Shown in pieces: positions 34,297 through 46,155 of a stretch of 64,000 bases of DNA; the first letter of the stretch is position 1; each line of letters opens with the position of its first letter. A program made the position numbers and the translations under genes. A model generated the notes under the pieces. The model saw only the letters and a list, made by a program, of their open reading frames with translations. It was not told the DNA's origin and ran no database searches. The DNA is from Coprinopsis marcescibilis (Eukaryota; Basidiomycota; Agaricomycetes; Agaricales; Psathyrellaceae). The stretch lies in the NCBI GenBank assembly GCA_004369085.1, contig ML210146.1:1054001-1118000 (forward strand), given 5' to 3'.

Positions 34297-36167
34297 TTAA
34301 ATGCTGTAACATATGTACTCATCGTCGCTTGTCTGCGCGATAATATTAATCCACAGCACCCTTGACATGAAGAGCTGACTCACATCCACAATGATCAAAT
34401 TGTCTTCAGTGCACATCGGAGCACAGCGTTTGCTGTCAGGCAATCCCAATGGAAATGACTGCCAGCTGTATGGAAACCTCGTTATCACTGCAGTCGAAAA
34501 AATTGTTTTCTCTGGGATGACCGTGGGTGCGACCTGATATACTGTTCGGGCTGACCGCTCTTCGTCTTCTTCATCGGTCTTTTCTTCCGCGACAGTCAAG
34601 CCTTCATCCGCTTTTACCAAGGCACGGCGGACCCCAACATCATTAAAGTCGTAGACCCTACAGAACCAGGTGTCGTTATCGGATCGAAGAGTTTCCATCC
34701 CAACATATCTGCTACCGTAGACGTAACACGCCCAGACATGGGAAATCATGTTGGGCGAAACCAGCAATCTACTGCCGTTGGGCCCCCACTCGTCCCACAT
34801 AAACTCCTTCTTTTCGCCACCGGATTGTGCAATGGATTCCAGATGCAGGAGAAGGGTCTTCATGGGAACGAAGGACATGACGTTCTCGACGCCTCGTACG
34901 GTTTGAATATAAAGGGTGACGACAAATAACCGATTGTGTTGGGAAACATGAAAGGGCACATCGATATCGAGTTGGGGGTGCCATCCTGACGAAGGGTCGG
35001 AACGAATTTCCGTATGTACAACAAACGCTTCGTCATGTGTCGGAGGATAGCGAAATAAGATCACCGAATCCAATTCGTTGATCTGACGCTTGGTTTTGCC
35101 TTCCTTCTTGAAATTAACCACAGCTAGACAGGGTTCTCGGTCAATGTCATCGTCCTCTTCATCCTCTTGTTGTCCAGGAACTGTAGCAGAGATGATGACG
35201 TATTCATCTGACAAGAAAGAGAAGGAATTCATATGTTTCCCTTCCAAACACTACGAACGGATGAGTTATCAAAGGGCAGACATGATAACACCAAGTTCCT
35301 TACCAACAGCTGCTCTCCCTTCTTCCAGTCCCAAACAATAAGCCCATTGCCAGGGATTGCCTGTATCATCAAGCCAATGTAATCGCCAGATATCATGATT
35401 ATGAAGGAAGTGTCGTGGCGGTTCCGGGCACGCTGAACATATTCCAATGTCTTGCTGTCAGGGGCCAGAGAATGGGGCTCTCCGGGAGATGTTTCGAGAG
35501 AGACCAAATGTAAGAAGTACGTGGTTGAATTGGTAGATCTGAAGATGGTGTCAAACTTTGGACACGGCGGCACACACAACGGCAAGATACTGACATTTTA
35601 GGCGTCTGCAACAAGACAAGAAGGTCCTGACCAGGATCCATGCAAAAATCACGGACAGGAAACCCGGGCGATGGCACATTCCATTTCTTCTCTTCAATTC
35701 CTCGGATGGAGGAAGGAAACCTGTAGAAATCAAAGCCCGACCGTCCCTTCTGTGTTTTCTGGGCCAGAACGCCGCCAAAGAGCTCCCATAACCCACCCCT
35801 CGACATCTTGATTGTGCTTTTCGTCTTGAACGTCAATTCACCCCAGCTTTTCTGGAAGGCTTGTATGCGCTTCAGACGTGTCGCTATATCCAGACGGCTT
35901 GAAGATGCATTGACCGCGCCACAGGCGTGCAGTTCGATCGCATATTGTAGGATGGCGGTGGTGTCGACGACAGATTTGAAGGCACGACAAATCTGAATGT
36001 CGTTGAGAGGTGAAAACAGTCATCAGCGGGTGGCAGCGCACCTCTCTGACCCAGAGGAGCGATGAAATATCCAGGAATTTGAATATTTCAACGATTAACT
36101 CGGGCGGAATGGTGAACAAGTAACAGGATGCCATGGAAGTTCTGTGGAACAGAGTGAAAGGATTCAT
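34297..36167 (-). CDS. F-box protein
   Basis: About 560 residues. The ATG at 36167 gives MNPFTLFHRTS, and a second Met at 36134 opens MASCYLFTIPPELIVEIFKF. This continues LDISSLLWVRE and, over an intron, ICRAFKSVVDTTAILQYAIE, a full F-box that should bind Skp1. A helix follows (SRLDIATRLKRIQAFQKSWG), then a long region of WD/propeller-like strands: DFCMDPGQDLLVLLQ, IMISGDYIGLMIQAIPGNGL, VWDWKKGEQLL, YVIISATVPGQQEDEEDD and SHVWACYVYGSRYVGME. Basidiomycete genomes have many such F-box/propeller-like proteins; the substrate is unknown. A last intron joins IIVD to TSDDEYICYSI with a stop at 34297-34299. At least five introns. Divergent from the UBE2O-like gene with about 210 bases between starts. 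Confidence 0.8.
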
Positions 36168-36376
36168 GACGACAGTGGTCTGTGTGCTATATAGTTTCAA
36201 TTTGAATTGAAGCCAAGAGACTCGTACTAGGACACATGTGACTGGAGTCCCCTAATGCCATCGCCTATTGATTCCGATCCCGGTTGCTAATATCTTCTTA
36301 CCATTGCGCATGTAAATGGGCGAATCTTGTTAACAACTTTATAAGGTCCTGGTGGTAAATCTTTCTCCACATATCG

Positions 36377-39300
36377 ATGTCGTCCAAACCGAATTCTGGG
36401 CAGCGGAGAGTAAGCTTCCATTGACCAACTGCAGCTTGATCTGAAATGCTCACTTTTGTTCTACTAGCCCAAATTATATCAAAACGATATCGTGAAGGTC
36501 TCAAAAGCCGCCTCGTCTGAACATTTTGCGGTAGTTCTAGTAAACAGGCGTTCACTCTATGTGAAACTTTATGCTGAAGGACTCTCCGTACAGCGATGTT
36601 GGCACGATCCCGAGGACATACCACCGCAGGCTGTCCTTGCTGATCCACTTCTCCGACCCTTGAAGCAAGGAGAAGTCGGTATATCTAATTTGTCCCATGT
36701 CGAAGGCCGAGAAATTATCGATGAATCCGAAGTCATCCTTATTGACCGTGGTCTCCAAATTGGCGATTTCTGCAAACGCTCCGTAGACGATGTCCGTTCA
36801 GGTGTAGTCACCGACGTGAAAGTCAAAGCACGACTGGCACATGTGATCAGCGGAGAAGTGGTTGAAGGATGGAAGACCAACGAAGACCTCTTAGAGAAGC
36901 AAGGGGCCGATGTGGGGGACTATGTTATATACGACGACTGGATTGGACAGGTGCGAAGGCTGTTCTGTCCTAAAACAGCACCATCTCATTTGGCCAAAAG
37001 ATCATAGAGGTTTCTACCCATACCTCCCTTATATGCCATCGCCCATTAACTCCTTGCTGCAGGTGTTTGATGAGTCAATTGTAGAGGTTGGACAAGGCCG
37101 GTTAGTTCGACTGCCAGAGCTAGGCTCTCGGCTTGTGACAGGTGACGAGGGAACGGTGAGCGACGATATCATGCCCCATACTTCAAAGAAATAGAAATGT
37201 TGACTCGAAGCATTCAGGACATTCTACCTCCGGCACCACCACCAAATAATATGCAGAGTGCCATTCTCTCGTTCTTTTCCGGCAGCCCAACCCAAAGTAC
37301 TATCGACAAAGTCATCAGCGTTAAGCATACCGTATATGCTGTGACATGGCTTGCATTGAATCAATCCGTGCGTATATAATATTCTACTATGAAATCCATG
37401 TTAATGCCACCCCAGCTGGATCAGACCGATGCAGCTGCACGCACACGTCCCCCGCGTTTTTGGGGTGGCAGTGAAACTAGTAAACTCATTTTGGTCAGAG
37501 GGAAATCCGACATTGAAATGCGAGTGGGGGACAGAGTGTACTTGAAAGACACCACAGGCCTTCCGATGACGGAACACGGAAATGAAGCAGATCCAGCAGG
37601 AATAGTTCATGTACAGACCTTCAAGGTAACAGAAACTGTTACCACCGTTGAGGTCTTATGGCAAGACGGGGTTAGGGAAACCGTGAAATCTGTTGACGTG
37701 ATCCCCTATGTCAGTCCCGACGAGTACGACTGCTGGTAAGCGGTGTGGTCAGATCATCCTCACGCAATTTCTCATCCCACTCAATTATAGGCCGGGAGAT
37801 CATGTTTTATGGAAATCTGAGGATGACAAACGCTTTGCAGTGGTGCAGTCCGTAAACCCTGCAGAAAGGACAGCCATTCTTCTCTTTCAAGACACCGTCA
37901 CTCAGGAATTGGTATCTGTGCTTGAACTCGACCCAAACGGAATTTCTGACCCTTCTGAATTCCATGGGCCACATGAAGGCCTAGGTGTTCGCCGGGGTGA
38001 CTTCGTCTTCATCCACCCCGAAGGCTCAACGAACGGAGCAATCCCCCCAAGTGTCCCGCAGATCGGAGAACTGGAACCTTGGGTTCGAGAAATGCCGATC
38101 ATGGACGGACAATACACCGGCTGGAGGAAGGAGATGACAGACTTGGGCAATTCCATAGCGGCAAATAGGGCATCTTCCGAAATTTTCGAAGGCGCTATCA
38201 AAAGGCCAACGAAAGGGGATGAGTCTCTTTACTGGATCGGCGAAGTTACAGAGGTGAGTTGAATGACATGAACTTTCCGAACGGATACTAATGCCGGATA
38301 GTTGAGGCTGGATGGCCTAGTCGAGGTAACACATCCCGACTGGGTGAGGAGGATCTATCCACTGGAACGCCTTACCCGCCTTTACGACGGCATGGATCAG
38401 CTTGAGGATGACCCTTGGCTTGACGATGGCGGGTTCGATGAGTATGAGGGTGAAGAACTCGAGGGACTTTGGACTCTAGACGAGCAAGGCCACTGGCACC
38501 CAAACAGCGACGAAAATCCTGGAGACTGGATCGACGACGATGGATACTTTGAGGAACAGGGGCAGCACTACGGAGAAAGCGACGCCATGGTCGTCGACAA
38601 ACCTGACGTTGTTGTGATACCGACCCCCAACTTACCAGATCAAGAAGCGATACCATCCTCTACTCCGGTACATGACATTGAAATTCCGACAAATGCCCAG
38701 CCTGAGATTGACGCACCACAATCTCCTTCAGCCTCGCATATACCCGAGGAATGCGAACAATGGAAACGGTTTGAAGTCCTTGCTTCCACCCCTGTAGACC
38801 ACGCGTTCTATGCAACGACGCCGGCTCAACCCTCGAAATCATTCTTAGCCAGGTTGTCTAAAGAATACAAGGCATTCGTAACGGGCTTGCCAGGTGCGAA
38901 CGCCCTTTCACATATACAGCAGCTTTGATCTTACTCTATACCTTCAGATTCTATCCTCGTTCGAGCCTACGAAGATCGCACGGATCTGCTGCGTTGCTTG
39001 ATCATTGGACCAGAAAACACCCCTTACCAGGATGCGCCGTTTGTGATTGATTGGATGCTTGACTCTAATTTCCCTCATAGCCCTCCACTTGCGCACTTTT
39101 TGAGCTGGACGAATGGAAACGGCCGAGGTTCGTCAATATTTCCCTTTCTTCACAGCACAAGGGCTCACACTTCCCGCACGTACAGTAAACCCGTGCGTAA
39201 ATTTCTCCATTTCCAACTATCTTTAGTTTTCATAATTTTTGGTAGAAATCTGTACGAAGAGGGTAAGGTCTGCCTTTCTATACTTGGGACTTGGGTTGGA

Positions 39301-39873
39301 GATCAGAGCGAAAGCTGGAGTGCTGCCCGCTCCTCGCTGCTACAGGCCTGTGTTTCTATTCAAGGGCTTGTTCTCGTGAAGGAACCGTAAGTGCAGTTCG
39401 GTTTTCTTTGACTCCCAAATGCCGACCTGAAACCCCTGGACAGTTGGTTCTGCGAACCTGCCTTTGACAAGCTCCGTGGTACAGATGAGGGAACAGTTAA
39501 CAGGTGCGGGTAGATAGTTCTGCTCATACCCTGGCTTCAAGCTCATCTGCCCCAAAGCCGATTGTACAGTGAAAAGGCGTACGTTCTATCACGGGGCTTC
39601 ATACGGCGAGCACTCGAACTTCCCCTTGGAGACCTCCACGAAGAAATCGAATGGCTCTATCACAAGAAAGGACTGTTAGGCAAGGTCCTTCAAGATTCGA
39701 AAACGCTCGTTGAGAAGAGTAGGAACAGTACCGAAGTCTCCCCTCAGGATGCCGACTTGGCTATCCCTCGCCTGACGTCTGGTGGAATTATCACCCTTGA
39801 ACGGACTTTGGCAAGGCTCCAAAAGATTTATGATCAGAGACATGGCGAAGGGCGACAGGGCGAAGGGCGTTAA
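36377..39873 (+). CDS. UBE2O: UBE2O-like E2/E3 ubiquitin-conjugating enzyme
   Basis: Large hybrid enzyme of about 1,000 residues that acts as E2 and E3 together. The ATG at 36377 gives a short exon ([11 protein letters not shown]), then [20 protein letters not shown]. The N-terminal half has SH3-like barrels ([38 protein letters not shown]), as in human UBE2O. A strongly acidic part follows ([20 protein letters not shown]). The UBC fold carries [58 protein letters not shown] and [20 protein letters not shown]. The active-site Cys codon is at 39271-39273. The VNP triplet is partly coded by a 7-nt exon. It ends with a helical region ([16 protein letters not shown]) and a Gly/Arg tail with a stop at 39871-39873. 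About ten introns. Confidence 0.9.
39186..39192 (+). other. 7-nucleotide microexon in the UBE2O-like gene
   Basis: The exon TAAACCC lies between a 58-base intron (39128-39185, GTTCGT...ACAG) and a 53-base intron (39193-39245, GTGCGT...GTAG). With one base from each neighbour it codes Val-Asn-Pro, giving [14 protein letters not shown], the invariant UBE2O active-site approach. Skipping it shifts the frame. Confidence 0.75.
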
Positions 39874-40056
39874 CCAAATACAAGAAAGTCATGCTTGACC
39901 GAGATTACCGAAATTCACGATTCATGAGCACTGCAGCAGATACTACACATCATTACGACTGACGGACGTCGGATATCATGATATCACTTTAACAATGGAT
40001 TCTATAATATATAACCTACTATCAACCTTATCTAAAGAGGGCCTCCAAGCTCTAAC

Positions 40057-42578
40057 CTAACACTGTCCTAAAAACCTGTTCTTGGGGAATGGCTGCTGAT
40101 ATTGGTCTTTCCACGTGGTAATGTTCGGGTTTGTATATGCTTCGATATATCTAAGAAGGAATGAATATGTCGTCACATCGAGCCCGCAAGGATACCTACT
40201 GGTTAATGTATGCCTCCGTCGGGAAGGCCTTCGGGCTACATCCGATATTAATGGCGTCTTTGGGTTGGTATACACGGATATAATCGATGCGCATTGTTGC
40301 AGGAAATGCGAGATGGTCGAAGTCGACCGTCCCGAAATTCTCGGAGATTCCGAGATTTACAATCAAGTACTAAGAGTTTAAATTTCGACCATTAAATGAC
40401 CCTTCAGATAGACGGTGATGGAATGCTAACCATTGGTTCTTGAGGAATGGGTCGAGCTGAAATTTCCACTTGGGTATCGAGGCCCATGCCCCCGGATTTC
40501 AGAGTCCATGCCAGCTGCCCATCCGCAATCCAGCTGATATACTGTTGAAATCGACCATTATAAGTCAAACCGACACACATAAATGCAAAGCTAAAGAGCT
40601 CACTGCGCCATCAAATCCTGAAGAAGACAAGGTAAGATGGATAAACACGAACTTTCGTATTCGACACCACACACCTGGCTTGTACTCAAATCCATAAACC
40701 GATGCACAACCTGAGCCCAGCTCGTAACACGCCTGATCTAGGGGATAATGAGACTTTAATCACTTCATTGCAGAAAATGTACCCTACTTGTCGCTGTCAC
40801 ACAAGATGTGGCCTGTTGAAACACTCCTCCGGTATATGTGTTCAGAGTGGTCTTCTGAGGGTTAGGGATGTTAAGATTATCGGAGGTATTAAACCAGGCA
40901 TATGCCGAGTTGAAAGGCTGGTCAGTGGTCGCAGGTCAACCAACAGGGCAATTTACAGACAAGGTGACGGATTACTCACCGCCCATTGTGCAGACTGGGA
41001 TACCGCACCGGAAAGGGGGTCTCCAGATATTTGGGCTTCAAAAACGTCAATCTCTGGGGCAGCCCTTCCGACAAATGTGCCATCTGGGTGTTTCGGACCC
41101 GGATGGGAGGATCCTGGACAAGAGCAACGAGAAAGCTTTTGTCCCGGGAGATATGAAAGTGCGCCATTGGCACCGGGATCTCCATCAACGGTGGCCTGGT
41201 ATGGTTGCCCATTCAGCGTTTGGTTCGGGGCAGTTCCGACATCGCAGGCGTCATACGTGTACGGCCACTGGCATGAAAGATCACTTCAGCGATCACGCTC
41301 TACCAATTTGCAACGACAAACGCACCATGCCCTCGAGGCTTGCGCCATACCCAGCGCGACCTTGAGCAGTTAATTGGGTGATATCATGTGGCATTGAGTA
41401 TAGGAGCGCACCAAGGTTGCCCATAGACCAGATTGCGGGCCAAAGTCCCATCACATTGTTGGCGCCAGGGAGAACTACGGCTGCCTCCAACAAACCTCCT
41501 GTGAAACAAAATTTATTCCAGCTAGACATTAATCCGCCTTCGTACTCAAGGCCATGCGTATCCTTTTTAGATAGGGCGATCTCTAGAAATCCGTTCTGCG
41601 TAGTGATTGCTGCTGGGTCATACCACTCAAGATTATTGGTCTTTCACCCGCGTCAGAGCAAAACATGGGAATTGAGGCACACAACTTACAGCCCAGTAGT
41701 GTAAGTCTACTGCCTCCCAGTAAGGATCGTCTCCGGGATAGAATGTTCGGTTATCGAGGTTAAATTCGTCGCTAAAGACCAACCGCAATTGTTGACCGGG
41801 AAACGTATAAGACGACTTTGTATATGCGTCTTTGGGGGTGTCTAGATCTATCAGACCCCAATTGCCCATGTTGGGTATCTACGCCAGGGGTCAATCGTTT
41901 ATTCACCAACCTATATCTCAGACACACCTGTCCAGACGAATTGATCCCCCCGACGTTAAAGCCACCCATGGTTGAAAGTGGATGCGCAGTAAAATGAGAG
42001 ATAATTGGATACCCAGCGCTGGGATTTCTCCATGTTAGATACTACTGTCATGGTTCCAAGTAAAGATGCCCACAAAAGTGTGACAAGGCCGACGGATAGG
42101 AAGATCATGCACCCAAGATTAGAAAGCCCCCTGCAGGTGCAGAAGCTACCTCCGGCGTCATATTTTCTATCGCGTTTTGGGTCGGGGTTATGTAGGTAGT
42201 CATCTGCCTCTGGAAAGTTCGGGGATAGATTGGAACCCCAAGTTACAGGGTCGGGGGAAAGGGAGAACTGGTGTGTGCATGTCTAGTCTTAAAATGCGAA
42301 AGCATATACACTTATCGCGTTGCTCGCCTTGTCAGAAATTGATGCAAAATTGCTGCCTTCCAAGGTTGTAGTTTGCCCTTTCTACGTCCGTGAGGCTTTG
42401 AGGGCAAGTGGCTAAGCAGAATCCAACTTACTGAAGTGTCTGATAGAACCCCAGATGTCTGTGGAAGGTATCCCTTGGCGGGGGAGAATTGCTGGCGAGA
42501 AAAGTATGGTTGGCTAGGAGGCAAGAGTTCATGTTTTGAGCTTCTCTGGGACGAAGAATAATAAAGTCGTTCAGGCAT
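40057..42578 (-). CDS. KRE6: Kre6/Skn1-type GH16 beta-glucan synthesis protein
   Basis: Type II membrane protein needed for beta-1,6-glucan of the cell wall, about 640 residues. The ATG at 42578 starts a Ser/Pro-rich cytosolic region (MPERLYYSSSQRSSKHELLP), followed by LSPDPVTWGSNLSPNFPEAD and DYLHNPDPKRDRK. One membrane helix (LSNLGCMIFLSVGLVTLFAG) comes next, then the luminal SKN1/GH16 domain. Its blocks are PNMGNWGLIDLDTP, LRLVFSDEFNLDNRTFYPGD, DPYWEAVDLHYW, SSWNKFCFTGGLLEAAVVLP and WPYTYDACDVGTAPNQTLNG. The catalytic PEIDVFEAQ lies near 41034-41057. FDHLAFPATMRIDYIRVYQP and an end FPKNRFLGQC complete it. It has about eleven introns, which is why no long frame is visible. The stop is at 40057-40059. 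The upstream SNAPC1-like gene ends only 80 bases from this start. Confidence 0.92.
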
Positions 42579-42658
42579 CCTGGTGGTGATTTCGAGGTGA
42601 ATGTCTTGAATTGCCGAACAGCGGGCATTTGTGAATTGACCGATTACCTCATCTGCTT

Positions 42659-43788
42659 CTACCTTTGACCTGACCCATCCAACAAACTAAGAACACCACG
42701 GCCACTTCCCCTTGCCATATCCTGAAGAGCGTTTTCAACGCGCTCTATCCCACCGGTACCATCTCTCGGTACCATCGTGGTGTCGCCATCTGACAGCAGT
42801 GTTCTCGCTTCTTTCAGACGATCGAGGACCTGGGCGTTCGCATTCGCGATGACGACTTGCCCTTCTGACAAACCTGCGTCTGGAGGATCTATCAGCGACA
42901 GTAAGGCCAACTTCGAGCGTTTATAATCATCGAGAGGGTTCAGTGTCGTTGCGCCTGACGAGGTTTCGACAAGCTGCTCTGTCTGATCAAGCCATCCGTC
43001 CAAGTCACCAATATGCGCCCTGAGTCTCTTTGTCTTCTCGTTCTTAGTAGGCCGTCCGCGTTTCTTGGCGACAGGAGCTTCTGAAAGTAGCACATCTCCT
43101 TGGGGGACATATCTCTCGCGAGGAAGGTTTGTAGGGCTGTGGGGCGACGTTCGTGATTCAGGGAGTAGAAGGAACGTTTGTTTGATATCCATCTGCCTGA
43201 GAATGTAGAGAACCGATAGCCTTGCTGACCGCAGATTAGGTGCCTGCAGCCTTTCCGGTAAAGAATAGATGTGAATGAGGTCATCTGAGATATGTCGGTA
43301 ACTTGGTGGAAACATGCAGGCTTGAAGCTGACCTGTAGTTATTGGAATGTAGCTCAGTTGCCACAGTGAAGGTGTCGTGTCATTTGGTTGGGTGTTGTAG
43401 AATGAGTACAGCGCGAACAACGCTGCAGCTTGTGTGAGAGCGTCCTCAGATTGCACTATGTTCTCTGTTGATCGTTTAGCATATAATCCAAACAAAGATG
43501 TGTTGGAGACTCGCCTATCAATAGACGACACGTAACATGCTGAGACCTTTCGCGACTCTTGTCATTCAGTACTCGAAGATGAATCCATTTCCAACCATGA
43601 CTTGACCATATGTCTTTGAACAATGGGAATGCAGGCTTGGCTGTGTCCTGCAGAAAGCGGGTACGAAAAGTGGAAGTCAAGAGCTTGATATCATTCCTGA
43701 GAGACTCTGTATACAGCGAAGAAGTGAAATAGCTGGGGTGGAGAACAGGATCTGGACGAGTAGGTGATGGTGCGACATAAAGTGCCAT
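42659..43788 (-). CDS. SNAPC1: SNAPC1 (SNAP43)-like subunit of the snRNA-activating complex
   Basis: SNAPc binds the proximal sequence element of snRNA promoters for RNA polymerases II and III. The start at 43788 gives MALYVAPSPTRPDPVLHPSY, followed by SLRNDIKLLTSTFRTRF, PLFKDIWSSHGWKWIHL and the helical repeat typical of the family. This includes EDALTQAAALFALYSFYNTQ, SLWQLSYIPITTGQLQACM, IHIYSLPERLQAPNLRSARL and YILRQMDIKQTFLLLPE. A basic AT-hook-like patch (KKRGRPTKNEKTKRLRA) and a C-terminal helical part ending DGSGQR follow. About 355 residues. The single intron appears to use a GC donor after RLLI (exon ends 43515, intron begins GCGAGT), giving RLLIENIVQSED. Recognition rests on the spacing of helical blocks, so it is less certain than for the enzymes here. 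Confidence 0.72.
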
Positions 43789-43986
43789 TGATTTGCTGGC
43801 AAATAGACGCCGGTACTGTGTACTGTGTTTGGCTGTGCTTGCACCGCTGGCTGTCACTCTGGACCTTGAAGCTTGAGTCCGGGTTCTTCTTGAATCCTCC
43901 ACAACTTGGTCTTCTCTCTGAGGTTGCTGGCTCCCCTTTGTATTTATATCTTCTGGTTCTCGTCGTACACAGGTCACAGTGTACAG

Positions 43987-45804
43987 ATGCCACAATTATT
44001 CAGGCGGTCCTCTTGCATTAACTGTTATTTCTGCAACACGCCAGTGCTCGCACCAAGGGATCCGCGAAACTTCCTTTGCACATCATGCGGATGCTGGAAT
44101 CGATACACATTACGCGGGGAAATAAAGAGTGACGAGCCAGCGATGCACGAAGAGCATATGAATCGCCAGAGCTTTGCAAAACGCGGTATGTTGCCCACCG
44201 TGCCCCGAAATTCAACATAGGTCGTTGACATCATCTCCCTGCAGCTTCCCGCTCAAAGGATCAGCTACCAAACTTACATCGGCCTGGTCACTTCTGTCAT
44301 GACTGTCAAACGAATCAAATGCTTGCCATGAATCTAATGTCTGCATATCTACCACCTCCAGAGGTCAGCGATTTCCCCCACAGCACCTCTCCAGTTCGAG
44401 GTCTAAACTGCAGCTACAGAGTCCTGATTACCAACAAGCGGTCGACCTGCTTCCAAAGTACAAAGAATCAATCAACTCGCGATACCCCCCAGTCTGCGAC
44501 AGATGTAGGCCCAACGTGGAAGAAGAAATACAACGAAAAGAACAAATGGCGCGTCGGCAAGCATTGCATGGCCTATTGAAGGGCGGGAAGGACCGACAAC
44601 GAAGGGTATCTGGAACCCCTGTTCGCCTGAAGGAGAAGAATGTAGTGAACAGCGTGTACTGGCACATCCGTGGAGTGCTGTGGTTCATGTCCTCTATTGC
44701 TGCCATCTGTTCAATCGGTTTTGGTGAGTTGCCACCCTTGCTTATAAACCTCCACATTGATCAAGGCCCTGTGGTTCAGAACTCTTCGGCAGCAGCATAC
44801 TCGCCCGGGCGCCATGGTATTTGCAGTCAAGCCTGCCCTTTGTTGTCGTCTTCTCCTTGTTATGGACAGCATGGGACCCCACCTACCTCGCTACTAAGAC
44901 CGACCAAATACAAGGCCGCGAAGTCCGAGTTCATGGAAGAGAGCGCTATATTGTAAGTTAACCAATTATACTAGTACATCGTGGAGACTTACCAATGCCT
45001 CAGGCTTGCCAAATGCTTGCATGGGCTTCACGTTTGACGTTCTCAACTCTACACCGTCATGGCATCGCTCTTCCGTATGGCCGTCTCTACCTTCCATTTG
45101 CATTAATTGTAGAATTCATTGTAAGTAAAATGCTCCGTCAGTGGTACCGCCATTTACTAATACTCCTGCGACAGGCTCTGTTTGCATATCCTCTGTTTCT
45201 CCGCGTCCAACATCCCCTACCAATCCGATTAATCGACACACATTCGCACCTTAATAATAGCAGCCTCTCTCGCTCAGCGACACCCGCAGCATCCACGTCC
45301 CGAGTCTCCACTCCTCTCGCGCAATCTTTTCCCAAGATCACGGAACAGGACCTTCTAGCCTCTCTTAGCCTCTCTTCTAAACCTGTCATGTCGCCAAATC
45401 CGGTCTTTGGGTTGCCATCCCTCATCTCTAACACTACCTCCCTTGGCGCCTCCCAGAAACCACGAGACGAAGACGCTATGGACTGGAGTCCAATCAACGG
45501 TAACGGTGTGCACGGTGATGTCCAAGTCAAAGTCGAGGATGCATCATGGTTGCGGCCACAGACGTTCTTCCCTCCAGAAAAGCCGACAGGTCTGGAAAAC
45601 CTGTTCGCTCAAACCCGCATCGCAGACGACAGCGACAACTACATGAAGGTGGATCAAAAACCCACAGACCACGGATATCAAGGGGATTGGTGGTATTTTC
45701 TCCTGCCTATTCCCCCAATATGCCTTCTGTTTATATACTTTTTCCGCACCTTCTGGCTGGAAGAATCACCAAAGTACCACACATATTCCCTCGGAGAGCT
45801 GTAA
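43987..45804 (+). CDS. IMA1: Ima1/Samp1 (NET5)-like inner nuclear membrane protein
   Basis: Integral inner-nuclear-membrane protein that in fission yeast helps tie heterochromatin and microtubule forces to the envelope. The ATG at 43987 gives an N-terminal zinc-binding domain of several Cys pairs: CINCYFC, LCTSCGCWNRY and, over introns, HFCHDCQTNQMLAMNLMSAY and YPPVCDRCRPNVEEEIQRKE. Then come a basic helix (QALHGLLKGGKDRQRR) and several hydrophobic segments (YWHIRGVLWFMSSIAAICSI and later ones after introns). A Ser/Thr-rich loop with LAQSFPKITEQDLLASLSLS and a conserved FFPPEKPTGLENLFAQT block precede a last membrane segment (WYFLLPIPPICLLFIYFFRT). About 530 residues with a stop at 45802-45804. 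It shares a 198-base promoter with the SNAPC1-like gene. Confidence 0.85.
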
Positions 45805-46155
45805 ATGTAAAATGTACTGTGCGTCGCAATCAAAGCTGCATTGCAAAGAAGGGCAAATGTTAAGAGAGCGTATAGAAACGGACAAAACATGTGCACGAAA
45901 GTTGGAAGGATCATGATGTGGTGATGCTGATTGAAATGAATATGGTAAACTAGTAGGGTTCGGGTATCATGAGGGTAGCGGACGGGGGATGGAGGAGGAT
46001 TACTGAGTAGGATGTCACAAAAAGGTATGGGTTGCAAACTGTCGACGATAGTGCGAACCAGCGCCCACTGTCATAATGCAAATTGGTGGATATTAATTAA
46101 GCCGCTGATGCAGCTTGTACAGCGGCACATACCTAGCTATCTAGCAGGTAGGCGA
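45805..46155. other. intergenic between convergent genes
   Basis: Shared 3' flanks of the Ima1-like (plus) and Mid2-like (minus) genes. I see no gene, repeat or RNA in it. Confidence 0.5.

Noticed and set aside
40702..41373. Plus-strand open frame of over 200 codons
   Set aside because: It is antisense to several exons of the Kre6-like gene, has no family resemblance, and the minus strand reads as conserved GH16 sequence including the catalytic motif.
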